Assembly: GCA_017544835.1 (NCBI GenBank)
Contig: JAFYDI010000041.1
Coordinates: 1 to 42,819 of the forward strand
Source of the DNA: Lachnospiraceae bacterium
GTDB taxonomy: Bacteria; Bacillota; Clostridia; Lachnospirales; Lachnospiraceae
Direction of reading: 5' to 3'
Length of the DNA stretch: 42,819 nt
Each line of letters begins with the position of its first letter. Position 1 is the stretch's first letter. The translations under genes and the position numbers were made by a program. The notes beneath the pieces are model-generated. The model was not told the origin of the DNA, did not search any database, and saw only the letters and a list, made by a program, of their open reading frames with translations. Of the stretch, positions 16,212 to 23,738 are shown one piece after another.

Positions 16212-16269
16212 CACTATACAATCCTTGCATTAACAGTAAAATTTTTTTGAAATTTTCTATAAAAAGGGT

Positions 16270-16296
16270 TAAGTAATTAATGCAGCAAGCCGATAC
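16270..16296 (+). promoter_or_regulatory. Sigma-28 (SigD/FliA) type promoter
   Basis: TAAG (16270-16273), exactly 15 bases, then GCCGATAC (16289-16296) closely match the motility sigma factor consensus TAAA-N15-GCCGATAA/T. It is oriented toward the unknown gene starting at 16368, with a leader of roughly 65 bases. No sigma-A -35/-10 pair competes in this gap. Confidence 0.8.
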
Positions 16297-16367
16297 AAGA
16301 GATAGAAGTATACTAACAGCACATGGAAGTGCTCATGAAAATAGGGGCAACCCGGAAAGGAAAAGTC

Positions 16368-16949
16368 ATGAATGTAAACGGAATTACAGGCGTAGTTGAA
16401 CAACAGTTTTCAACCTACGCAAAGACCGAGCCTGTATCCAAGGCCGTCGATGCTTCTACGGTTATGGAGTCAACTGATAATAACGGCGTTATTTATGAGC
16501 CGAAGCTTGAAACACCCACTCAGATGTATAAGGCAAATGAAGAAGTGATTGCAAGGCTTAAAGCAGACGCTCAGGCAAGAATAGATCAGTTAAGAGATCT
16601 GGTTCAGAAACTTATCAGTAAGCAAGGCGGCGTTTTTGCAGATGCCAACAATCTTTGGAACGCTCTTCGCGAAGGAAAAGTTGAAGTCGATCCCGAGACA
16701 AAAGCTCAGGCACAGGCAGATATCGCCGAAGACGGATACTGGGGAGTAAATGCTACTTCCGACAGAATCATTGATTTCGCCAAGGCTTTGACAGGCGGCG
16801 ACCCGTCGAAACTTAACGACATGATGGAAGCGTTCAAAAAAGGCTACGAACAGGCAGAAAAGACCTGGGGCGGCAAGCTTCCCGAGATTTCTCAGCAGAC
16901 TTACGATGCAGTCATTGAGAAATTTAACTCTCTTATGGATGAAGCATAA
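16368..16949 (+). CDS. Protein of unknown function under a sigma-28 promoter
   Basis: The 193-residue soluble protein starts at ATG 16368 with AAAGGA upstream; an earlier in-frame ATG at 16323 lacks such a site and would add 15 poor residues. The first 65 residues are Thr/Val-rich and probably disordered. About 65-100 form a helix (EEVIARLKADAQARIDQLRD). The C-terminal half holds a dense conserved-looking block: EDGYWGVNATSDRIIDFAKALTGGD, then AFKKGYEQAEKTWGGKLPEIS and YDAVIEKFNSLM. I recall this kind of block from small uncharacterised proteins in Clostridia but cannot name the family. There is no signal peptide or membrane segment. The promoter suggests co-expression with flagellar and chemotaxis genes. 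It is monocistronic. Confidence 0.75.
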   Translation: MNVNGITGVVEQQFSTYAKTEPVSKAVDASTVMESTDNNGVIYEPKLETPTQMYKANEEVIARLKADAQARIDQLRDLVQKLISKQGGVFADANNLWNALREGKVEVDPETKAQAQADIAEDGYWGVNATSDRIIDFAKALTGGDPSKLNDMMEAFKKGYEQAEKTWGGKLPEISQQTYDAVIEKFNSLMDEA

Positions 16950-17021
16950 TTGTTCCTACGGAACTTAACTTCGATAAATCCGACAAAATTCCATAACGAC
17001 TATTTAATTTTACATGCAAAT

Positions 17022-17050
17022 CGGGGACGAACTAAGTTCGTCCCCGGTTT
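17022..17050. terminator. Bidirectional hairpin between the unknown gene and pyrD
   Basis: An 11-bp perfect stem (CGGGGACGAAC with GTTCGTCCCCG, 3-base loop) lies between the convergent stops at 16949 and 17065. The T-runs on both sides are poor, so efficiency is uncertain. Confidence 0.6.
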
Positions 17051-17064
17051 AATTATGTTCGTAT

Positions 17065-17967
17065 TTATCTGACAGCGCCGATTAGCTCATTGATATCGGC
17101 TACGTTCTGTCTCTTCATGTAATCTTCTATGCCGTCGATGACTTCAACGGTTGCAAAAGGATTAGTAAAGTTAGCCGCGCCAACTGCCACCATTGTGGCG
17201 CCTGCAAGAATAAACTCTATCGCATCCTCGGCACAACTGATACCGCCCATGCCGATAATCGGAATCTTAACCGCCTGAGCACATTCATAAACCATGCGAA
17301 CCGCAACGGGCTTTATGGCAGGTCCCGACATTCCGCCGGTTTTATTGGCAAGCACGAAGGTCTTGCGGTTAATGTCTATCTTCATGCCGGTAATTGTGTT
17401 GATTAAAGAAATTGCATCCGCACCCGCAGCCTCTGCCGCTCTTGCCATGTCGGCAATCTTGGTAACGTTGGGGCTTAACTTCATGATTACAGGCTGCTTG
17501 GCAACTTTCTTGATTTCTCTTGTTATGTTCTCAAGCGCCTTTGCATCCTGGCCGAAAGCAATCGCGCCTTCTTTGACGTTGGGGCAGGATACGTTTATTT
17601 CCAACATGTCTACGGGCTGCTCCGATAACTTTTCCACAACCCCCACGTATTCTTCGACGGTTTTTCCACAGACATTCACGATTATCTTCGTATCGTACTT
17701 TTTAAGAAAAGGAATGTCTCGCTCACAGAATACGTCTATGCCCGGATTCTGAAGACCGATGGCATTGAGCATGCCTCCGTATACTTCCGTAACTCGGATA
17801 GTAGGGTTGCCCTGCCAGGGTGTAAGCGCCACTCCCTTGGTGGTAACGGCACCGAGCCTCGATAAATCCACGAACTGTGAATATTCCATACCCGAGCCGA
17901 AGGTTCCCGAAGCTGTGGTTACGGGGTTCTTGAATTCAACTCCTGCGATTTTGACACTTGTATTCAT
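17065..17967 (-). CDS. pyrD: Dihydroorotate dehydrogenase B, catalytic subunit
   Basis: The 300-residue FMN enzyme oxidises dihydroorotate to orotate in UMP synthesis. Visible motifs are NPVTTASGTFGSG near 15-27, NAIGLQNPG near 67, the active-site Cys in INVSCPNVKEGAIAFGQ near 128, IMKLSPNVT near 161, and the FMN-binding C-terminal IGMGGISCAEDAIEFILAGA. The Cys (rather than Ser) and the adjacent pyrK mark it as the NAD-linked class 1B type. The ATG shares its A with the pyrK stop (TGATG), implying coupling. It is the last gene of the pyrC-pyrK-pyrD operon. Confidence 0.96.
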   Translation of the reverse strand: MNTSVKIAGVEFKNPVTTASGTFGSGMEYSQFVDLSRLGAVTTKGVALTPWQGNPTIRVTEVYGGMLNAIGLQNPGIDVFCERDIPFLKKYDTKIIVNVCGKTVEEYVGVVEKLSEQPVDMLEINVSCPNVKEGAIAFGQDAKALENITREIKKVAKQPVIMKLSPNVTKIADMARAAEAAGADAISLINTITGMKIDINRKTFVLANKTGGMSGPAIKPVAVRMVYECAQAVKIPIIGMGGISCAEDAIEFILAGATMVAVGAANFTNPFATVEVIDGIEDYMKRQNVADINELIGAVR

Positions 17968-18734
17968 CAGATTTCCACCTCGCTTGCTTCAAATACCGGG
18001 CCTTCCGTACAGACTCTTGCGTTGTTTACGTAAGAATGACTGTCCTTCTTAGTAGTCTTGCACACGCAGCCAAGGCACGCACCCACTCCGCAGGCCATAC
18101 GCTCTTCAAGAGAAATATATGCCGTAACACCGTTCTCCTCAGCGTATTTCTTAATCGCTCTGAGCATCGGCATAGGGCCGCATGCGTAGATTACGTCGCA
18201 CTTTAAGTTCTTCTCACGGATTACGTCCATGACATTGCCTTTAACGCCTACGCTTCCGTCTTCGGTGGCAATCTCAAGCGTTGCCTGTTTCTTAAAATCT
18301 TCATCAAGGAACAAATCGCTGTTGCGATATCCCGCAAGAATAGTTACGTCTTCGCCTTTTAAAGCCTTGGCAAGTTCTAAGACTGGAGGTACGCCGATAC
18401 CGCCGCCGATTAGAATTGCTTTCTTACCCTTGGCCGCTTCAACCGGGAAGCCGTTTCCGAGAGGTCCCAAAATTTTAACTGTCTCGCCTTCTTTGTACAA
18501 AGAAAACTCCCTGGTGCCTTTACCCTGTACTCGGTACACGAGTCTCAATTCGCCGTCGCTCACCTCGCAGATGCTGATGGGGCGGGGAAGTATAGTGGCG
18601 GAATCCTTGGGATATACCATCACAAACTGACCGGGCTTGGCCAAAGAAGCCACTTTTGTCTTGATATACATTTCGAATATTCCTGTAGAAAGCTCGTTAC
18701 ACTCAATAAGCTTAGCTTCTTCACATATCTGCAT
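17967..18734 (-). CDS. pyrK: Dihydroorotate dehydrogenase B, electron transfer subunit
   Basis: The 255-residue iron-sulfur flavoprotein passes electrons from PyrD to NAD. It has the FAD-binding ILPRPISICEV (RPxS) near 50, a nucleotide-binding AILIGGGIGVPPVLELA near 106, IYACGPMPMLRAI near 190, and a C-terminal [2Fe-2S] cluster site with Cys in MACGVGACLGCVC and a fourth Cys in ARVCTEGPVF. The ATG at 18734 overlaps pyrC by 14 bases, with AAGGGAG ahead inside pyrC. Confidence 0.95.
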   Translation of the reverse strand: MQICEEAKLIECNELSTGIFEMYIKTKVASLAKPGQFVMVYPKDSATILPRPISICEVSDGELRLVYRVQGKGTREFSLYKEGETVKILGPLGNGFPVEAAKGKKAILIGGGIGVPPVLELAKALKGEDVTILAGYRNSDLFLDEDFKKQATLEIATEDGSVGVKGNVMDVIREKNLKCDVIYACGPMPMLRAIKKYAEENGVTAYISLEERMACGVGACLGCVCKTTKKDSHSYVNNARVCTEGPVFEASEVEI

Positions 18735-19986
18735 AGACGATTTCTCCCTTGCAAATGGTATATTTAATCTTACCCGTAAGAGTATCGCCTAAAAACGGCG
18801 TGTTCACGGATTTGGAAAGGCTTTCTGAATAAACCCATTTTTCTTTTTCACTAAAAAGAACGAGGTCTGCGGGCGCGCCCTTGCTGATGCCGTAATTCTT
18901 GAAGCCGTAGAGCTTTCGGGGATTCACGGTAAGCATGGCGATGAACTTCTCAAGTGTGATGGCGCCGCTTAATACCAGGGCTTTGTATGCGATACTGAAG
19001 GCAGTCTCAAGACCGATGATTCCCGAAGGTGCAAGAAGGATGTCCTTACCCTTCTCCTCGGGGCTGTGGGGCGCGTGGTCGGTAGCGATAATTGAAATCG
19101 TGCCGTCCTTAACACCTTCTATAAGAGCCGCTCTGTCTCGCTTGGTACGAAGGGGCGGGTTCATCTTGGCATTGGAGCCGTACGCAATGACCGCATCCTC
19201 AGTAAGTGAAAGATGATGAGGAGTGACTTCCGCATATATCTTGTCGCTGTGTCTGCGGGCCTGACGAACGTATTCGACGCCTTCCTTGGTACTTATATGC
19301 TGGACATCAAGTGTAACTCCGGTCTCGAGAGCAATCTTTAAGTCGCGGGCTATCATACGGGCCTCTGCTTCTCTCGGTGAACCATAGATTTCGTAGTAAT
19401 CGCTGGCGGCGCCGTGATTGATACCGTTCTCTTTAATAATGCCTTTGTCTTCTTCGTGAAGGCTTATGGGAACGTTAAGCTCCGCCGCTTTTTCAAAAGC
19501 ACTTCTAAGTACATCGGTGTTCATAAGCGGGATGCCGTCGTCGGTGAAGCCTGCTGCGCCGTGTTCTTTAAGTGTCGCCATATCGGTGAGCTCTCGGCCG
19601 TCGAGGTTCTTGGTAACCGAACCGCAACTGTGAACGTTAATGGCGGTCTCGGCGCCTTTCTTAAGAACATATTCCAAAGTCTCGACATTGTCTATTGCGG
19701 GCTTGGTGTTGGCCATCATTACTACATCGGTGAAGCCGCCGCGCGCCGCGCACTTGGCACCGGTATAGATGTCTTCCTTGTGCGTCTGGCCGGGATCGCG
19801 GAAATGAACGTGTACGTCTAAAAAGCCGGGCGACAAGCACAGGCCTGTGGCATCGATGGCTCCTTCTTCGGGATTGCCTTCCGTAGGCACAACCTTCATA
19901 ATGATTCCCTTATCGATTTCTACATCGTAGTTGCCCTTAAGCTTTGTTACGGGGTCAACAATCTTTGCATTGTATATTTTGAGCAT
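18721..19986 (-). CDS. pyrC: Dihydroorotase
   Basis: The 421-residue class I dihydroorotase cyclises carbamoyl aspartate. The metal motif is DVHVHFRDPGQTHKED near 58-72; other signatures are VVMMANTKPAIDN near 88, DVQHIST near 226, and a C-terminal IIATDHAPHSPEEKG near 300. AAGGAG precedes the ATG at 19986. It leads the pyrCKD operon; pyrB, pyrE and pyrF are not in the window. The 100-base upstream gap shows no PyrR attenuator and no confident promoter for this strand. Confidence 0.95.
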   Translation of the reverse strand: MLKIYNAKIVDPVTKLKGNYDVEIDKGIIMKVVPTEGNPEEGAIDATGLCLSPGFLDVHVHFRDPGQTHKEDIYTGAKCAARGGFTDVVMMANTKPAIDNVETLEYVLKKGAETAINVHSCGSVTKNLDGRELTDMATLKEHGAAGFTDDGIPLMNTDVLRSAFEKAAELNVPISLHEEDKGIIKENGINHGAASDYYEIYGSPREAEARMIARDLKIALETGVTLDVQHISTKEGVEYVRQARRHSDKIYAEVTPHHLSLTEDAVIAYGSNAKMNPPLRTKRDRAALIEGVKDGTISIIATDHAPHSPEEKGKDILLAPSGIIGLETAFSIAYKALVLSGAITLEKFIAMLTVNPRKLYGFKNYGISKGAPADLVLFSEKEKWVYSESLSKSVNTPFLGDTLTGKIKYTICKGEIVYADM

Positions 19987-20035
19987 ATTAAAATCTCCTT
20001 GCCATATAGACTACCACAAAAAGTGCTTTTCTGTC

Positions 20036-20064
20036 TTGCGTGATTTGAATTAATTCAATATAAT
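20036..20064 (+). promoter_or_regulatory. Promoter of the plsC-like gene
   Basis: TTGCGT (20036-20041), a 17-base spacer and TATAAT (20059-20064) form a sigma-A promoter 44 bases ahead of the chosen start. The spacer contains the palindrome TTGAATTAATTCAA, which could be an operator. Confidence 0.75.
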
Positions 20065-20107
20065 TAACATAGTTTTAAAAACTACATTGCTTTACGAGGT
20101 GTTTGAG

Positions 20108-20839
20108 TTGGTAAGATTTGTTCTTTGTGCGGTATGGACCGTACTGTTTCTTATATTATCACTTCCGCTTGTGCTTATAGCGCTTATTATTCAGCTTTTC
20201 TCGCCTATGGCACGGGCTAAGTATTCGCAGGTTATCATCAGTGCGGCGTTCCGCGTAGTAACATTTCTCGCAGGCACCCGCATCGTAGTAAGCGGCAGGG
20301 AGAACATTCCCGACGGAGCTGTTCTTTATACACCCAACCACCGCAGTATATTCGACATCATCATAACCTATCCTCTCTGCAAGGGTCAGACCGGCTATGT
20401 TGCCAAGAAGGAGACCAAGAAATTCCCCATCTTTTCCTGGTGGATGAGCTTAATGAACTGCCAGTTCCTCGACAGAAAGGATTTAAGAAGCGGTCTTAAG
20501 ATGATTAACAAATGCATAGACCTTGTGAAGAAAGGCACCGGCATTTGCATCTTCCCCGAAGGCACCCGCAACAAAGGTACCGACCCGCTCCTAGAGTTCC
20601 ACTCCGGAAGCTTCAAGATTGCCGAGAAGACCGGTTGCCCCATCGTTCCTGTATGTATCATTAACTCAAATAAAGTCTTTGAAGATCAGTTCCCGAAGAT
20701 TAAGAAGACCACCGTATACGTTAATTACCTTCCCGCAATAGAAACTGCCGGAATGACAAGAGACGAGATTAAAGGTCTTACGGACAGAATTCACGGAGAG
20801 CTTGAGAAAGCTTACGTAGAAGGCACCAAGGAAGCTTAA
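20108..20839 (+). CDS. plsC: 1-acyl-sn-glycerol-3-phosphate acyltransferase
   Basis: The enzyme acylates lysophosphatidic acid to phosphatidic acid at the membrane. Motifs are NHRSIFD (the NHx4D catalytic pair) near 80, the acceptor-binding FPEGTRNKG near 155, and a VPVCI segment further on. One or two N-terminal hydrophobic segments (about 1-40) anchor it. I choose TTG at 20108 because GAGGTG lies eight bases ahead; an upstream TTG at 20087 has no site. That gives 243 residues, normal for PlsC. It is monocistronic, with its own promoter and terminator. Confidence 0.9.
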   Translation: MVRFVLCAVWTVLFLILSLPLVLIALIIQLFSPMARAKYSQVIISAAFRVVTFLAGTRIVVSGRENIPDGAVLYTPNHRSIFDIIITYPLCKGQTGYVAKKETKKFPIFSWWMSLMNCQFLDRKDLRSGLKMINKCIDLVKKGTGICIFPEGTRNKGTDPLLEFHSGSFKIAEKTGCPIVPVCIINSNKVFEDQFPKIKKTTVYVNYLPAIETAGMTRDEIKGLTDRIHGELEKAYVEGTKEA

Positions 20840-20853
20840 AGATAAGTATATTA

Positions 20854-20886
20854 AAACCGACACCAATTCGCTTGATGTCGGTTTTT
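20854..20886. terminator. Bidirectional terminator
   Basis: A 9-bp stem (AAACCGACA with TGTCGGTTT) has T-runs on both strands (TTTTTC on plus, TTTTAAT on minus). It serves the plsC-like gene and the convergent PadR operon. Confidence 0.85.
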
Positions 20887-20900
20887 CTATGGCCCAAAAT

Positions 20901-21296
20901 CTATTTAAAGCTAAAGCTTCCCGAGTGTTTGTCAGTGGAAAGCTTAATCTTCACCTTGCCCGTTACGGGTACCTCTACTGTCTGCGTATCGGTGAAGGCA
21001 TTTGAATAAATGACTTCTTTGTCCTCGTTGGTGATTTCAACGTTCAGCTCACCGGAATTTGTGGTAATCTCGATAGTTAACACGTCGCCTTTTGGGGTAA
21101 TGGATTTTGAAAAGTTTCCCATTATAGACGTGTACTTACCGGTCCAGGAATGGGGAAGCTCGTTACCAACATAACCCAACCTCACACCGCTTCTGAAAAC
21201 CGCGCCGCCGGTTGTAACGTTCATAATAACTATAGCAATCACTATCAAAAGTGCCGTTCCGACTGAAACCAGTATTTTCTTCATACCATCGCTCAT
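20901..21296 (-). CDS. Single-pass membrane protein of unknown function
   Basis: The 131-residue protein has one N-terminal membrane segment (about 7-25), then an exported domain rich in beta-strand (TIEITTNSGELNVEITN, QTVEVPVTGKVKIKL). The outside part looks like a small beta-sandwich, as in proteins that end in KHSGSFSFK. CGGAGG lies nine bases ahead of the ATG at 21296. It is the last gene of the padR-DUF2812 operon. Function unknown. Confidence 0.7.
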   Translation of the reverse strand: MSDGMKKILVSVGTALLIVIAIVIMNVTTGGAVFRSGVRLGYVGNELPHSWTGKYTSIMGNFSKSITPKGDVLTIEITTNSGELNVEITNEDKEVIYSNAFTDTQTVEVPVTGKVKIKLSTDKHSGSFSFK

Positions 21297-21297
21297 T

Positions 21298-21894
21298 TTA
21301 TATTTCCTCCGTTTTCTCCAGTTTTTTCACTTTATTGATTTCGCATAGATAAATAATAATCGGTATCAAGAACAGCGCTGCCACCGCCCCTGTAAATATA
21401 TTCATGGTAACAATGCCGAGTCCGCCGAAGAGCACCAGCAAGAACGCATACGGTGCAATCAGCTCAAGGTAGTAGTTCTTGATGTCCTCGCCTGAGGTAT
21501 GCAGCCTAAACTCTCCTTCTTCGGTCTTTCTCTCCACTATCAGAAGTTCTCTGTTGTACGCATCCAGATTCGTGACGGGCACCCACGGCTTTTTCTTAAA
21601 CGGTCTGAAGCGAACCCTTAATAAAGTGTATGTCGGGTTAATGTTCTTGTATAACACTTTGTAGCCCAGGCTTTCCAGAAAATCGTGATACTCCTGTGCT
21701 TCATCAAAGGCCTTGCTTCCCACGTAATCCACTGCATACTGATATTCGTCCGGCTCACACCGCTCAAATGTATATGTCATTATTCCGCTCTTTACAAGCC
21801 GCCACCCCTCGGCCGACTTCTTGTTAAGCCACTTTTCCTGCGCTTTTATCAGGCCGCCAAAGAAAGCGACCACCAACTTGCGTCCTTCTTTCAT
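21298..21894 (-). CDS. DUF2812 membrane protein
   Basis: The 198-residue protein has a DUF2812 domain (about 10-110) with QEKWLNKKSAEGWRLVK, YTFERCEPDEYQYAVDY and EYHDFLESLGYKVLYK, then two membrane segments near 145-185. DUF2812 genes are regularly found next to PadR regulators in Firmicutes; the function is unknown and membrane stress or efflux control is a common guess. It overlaps the PadR gene by four bases, so the two are coupled. Confidence 0.85.
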   Translation of the reverse strand: MKEGRKLVVAFFGGLIKAQEKWLNKKSAEGWRLVKSGIMTYTFERCEPDEYQYAVDYVGSKAFDEAQEYHDFLESLGYKVLYKNINPTYTLLRVRFRPFKKKPWVPVTNLDAYNRELLIVERKTEEGEFRLHTSGEDIKNYYLELIAPYAFLLVLFGGLGIVTMNIFTGAVAALFLIPIIIYLCEINKVKKLEKTEEI

Positions 21895-22226
21895 AACCCG
21901 GCACCTCCTATGATGTCCGATGCGACGCGGGTGATTTTCTCAAGTCTTTCACGTTCTCTTACCGCTATCGCCTTGCCTTCACCTGTAATCCTGTATACCT
22001 TTCTTCTGTTGTCGTCCTCGCCCGATGGCTCTATCCAACCTTTCTTCTCAAGCGTGGTGAGCGCACCGTAAAGCGTTCCTGCACCAAGCGTAAGCCTTCC
22101 GTCAGTCATCTCTTCAATAAACTGCATGACCGCATATCCATGCCGAGGCTCATATAAAGAAAGCAGTATTAAAAATGTCACTTCCGTAAGGGCTCCCCCT
22201 TTAACATTGTCCTTCGTAAGGCTCAC
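21891..22226 (-). CDS. PadR-family transcriptional regulator
   Basis: The 111-residue protein is a PadR winged helix, with LTEVTFLILLSLYEPRHGYAVMQFI, then LGAGTLYGALTTLEKKGWIE (recognition helix and wing) and RRKVYRITGEGKAIAVRERERL. It is of the short PadR class. The start is probably GTG at 22226, but the GGAGG site abuts it, so a later start is possible. It heads an operon with DUF2812 and a membrane protein, and tandem repeats in its promoter point to autorepression. Confidence 0.9.
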   Translation of the reverse strand: MSLTKDNVKGGALTEVTFLILLSLYEPRHGYAVMQFIEEMTDGRLTLGAGTLYGALTTLEKKGWIEPSGEDDNRRKVYRITGEGKAIAVRERERLEKITRVASDIIGGAGL

Positions 22227-22248
22227 CTCCGTATTACGTTTACTGTAC

Positions 22249-22282
22249 TATATCGTTAACCGTAATATATCACTAACCGTAA
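22249..22282. repeat. Two adjacent 17-bp direct repeats inside the padR promoter
   Basis: TATATCGTTAACCGTAA (22249-22265) is followed with no gap by TATATCACTAACCGTAA (22266-22282). Only two bases differ. They fill the -10 and most of the spacer of the padR promoter, a position expected for a repressor operator. Confidence 0.8.
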
Positions 22283-22292
22283 TAATTGTCAA
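22264..22292 (-). promoter_or_regulatory. Promoter of the padR operon
   Basis: A perfect -35 TTGACA (22287-22292), a 17-base spacer and TATATT (22264-22269) make one of the strongest sigma-A promoters in the window. Its strength fits a promoter that is normally repressed. Confidence 0.85.
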
Positions 22293-22310
22293 CACCCTTC
22301 TTCCGAGTGT

Positions 22311-22341
22311 ACAAAAAAAGTGCAGGACCTAAATCCTGCAC
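22311..22341 (-). terminator. Terminator of the ddl-murF operon
   Basis: An 8-bp stem (GTGCAGGA with TCCTGCAC, 6-base loop) followed by TTTTTTG on the minus strand, 20 bases after the murF stop. Confidence 0.9.
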
Positions 22342-22360
22342 CCTGCGCATTTCTGTTAAA

Positions 22361-23734
22361 TTACAGCGCTTTCAACGCTTCTACAAGCTGAGCAAAGCCC
22401 ATACCGTGAGAAGACTTAACAAGCACGTTGTCGCCTTCCTTAATCTCAATCTTAAGATTCTTAAGCAGTGAATCAAGGTCGGAATAATAACCGATTCCGA
22501 GGCTTCCGGTTCCGTTCTCGTGCATCGCCGCATTGTACATGTGCCTGCAATTCTGACCTACACACACAAGCTTGTCTATGCCCACCGTTGCCGCATAGCG
22601 ACCTACCGCCGCATGCATATTGTCGGAGTCGGGTCCGAGTTCAAACATATCGCCGAGAATCGCCACCTTGCGACCGTTGGCAAGCTTAAGCATATCCAGA
22701 GCCGCCATCATGGAAGCGGGCGAAGCGTTGTAGCAATCATCGATAATGTATCCCGTGCCCTTTGGAATAAGATTGCTGCGACCGTCTATGGTCTTAGCCG
22801 TATAAAGTCCCGCCGCAATCTGATTCTTGTCCATGCCGAGGTCGGCACCGATTGCTGTAGCCGCCATGGCATTGGATACCATGTGGTCGCCGAGCATATG
22901 AATCTCCGCATCAAACAAACTGCCGCGAAGAGAAATTCTCATCCTGGTGCCGCCGAGTCCCAAAGATTCCTTGCTCGCAGGATATACATCATTCGTATCC
23001 TTAAGGCCAAAGAAAGTGGGTACGATACCGTTAACCTCCTTGACCGTAATCAGCTTATCGTCGTCGCCGTTAAGATAAATGCGACCTTCGGGATTCATAA
23101 ATTCAAATATCTCTGACTTGGCCTTGAGAATTCCGTCTCTGTCATGTAAGAATTCAAGATGACACTGTCCGATATTGGTGATGACGCAAATGTCGGGACA
23201 CGCAATACGGCTTAACACTCTCATCTCGCCGAAATCACTGATGCCCATCTCAAGTACCGCTATCTCGGTATCCGCCTCGATTGACAGAACTGTCAGCGGT
23301 AATCCTATCTCGTTATTGTAGTTACCGATAGTCTTAAGCACGTTAAATTTCTCGGCAAGTACGGCCGCCACCATTTCCTTGGTGCTGGTCTTGCCAACAC
23401 TTCCGGTGATGCCTACCACCTTAACAGGAAGAATGCTTCTGTACCACCTTGCTATTTCCTGAAGGCCCTTAACGGTATCGGGCACCACAATGCACGGTCC
23501 CGTAATCCCCTCGGGCACATGGTCGCAGAGTACTGCCGCCGCGCCCTTTAAGAATACTTCACGCATGAAGTCATGCCCATCGACTCTCTCGCCCTTTATG
23601 GCCACAAAAAGACTTCCAAAGGTCACCTTTCGGGAATCCATGGTCACATTCTTTATTTCTCTTGTAACGTTTTCACTATTGACTGCCGTTCCGCCCGCAG
23701 CCTTCAGCGCATCCTCATAAGTAAATGCCTTCAT
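22361..23734 (-). CDS. murF: UDP-N-acetylmuramoyl-tripeptide--D-alanyl-D-alanine ligase
   Basis: MurF joins D-Ala-D-Ala to the UDP-MurNAc tripeptide in the cytosol. The 457-residue protein has an N-terminal domain with VTMDSRKVTFGSLFVAIKG, the ATP loop GITGSVGKTSTKEM near 108-121, NYNNEIGLPLT near 138, the Mur ligase ITNIGQCHLEFL near 187, and DDCYNASPASM near 332. The ATG at 23734 lies four bases after the ddl stop, so the two genes that make and use D-Ala-D-Ala are co-transcribed. Confidence 0.96.
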   Translation of the reverse strand: MKAFTYEDALKAAGGTAVNSENVTREIKNVTMDSRKVTFGSLFVAIKGERVDGHDFMREVFLKGAAAVLCDHVPEGITGPCIVVPDTVKGLQEIARWYRSILPVKVVGITGSVGKTSTKEMVAAVLAEKFNVLKTIGNYNNEIGLPLTVLSIEADTEIAVLEMGISDFGEMRVLSRIACPDICVITNIGQCHLEFLHDRDGILKAKSEIFEFMNPEGRIYLNGDDDKLITVKEVNGIVPTFFGLKDTNDVYPASKESLGLGGTRMRISLRGSLFDAEIHMLGDHMVSNAMAATAIGADLGMDKNQIAAGLYTAKTIDGRSNLIPKGTGYIIDDCYNASPASMMAALDMLKLANGRKVAILGDMFELGPDSDNMHAAVGRYAATVGIDKLVCVGQNCRHMYNAAMHENGTGSLGIGYYSDLDSLLKNLKIEIKEGDNVLVKSSHGMGFAQLVEALKAL

Positions 23735-23738
23735 AATC

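Noticed and set aside
19987-20087. PyrR-type attenuator ahead of pyrC.
   Set aside because: The gap is about 100 bases, with no anti-antiterminator motif or terminator hairpin facing pyrC.
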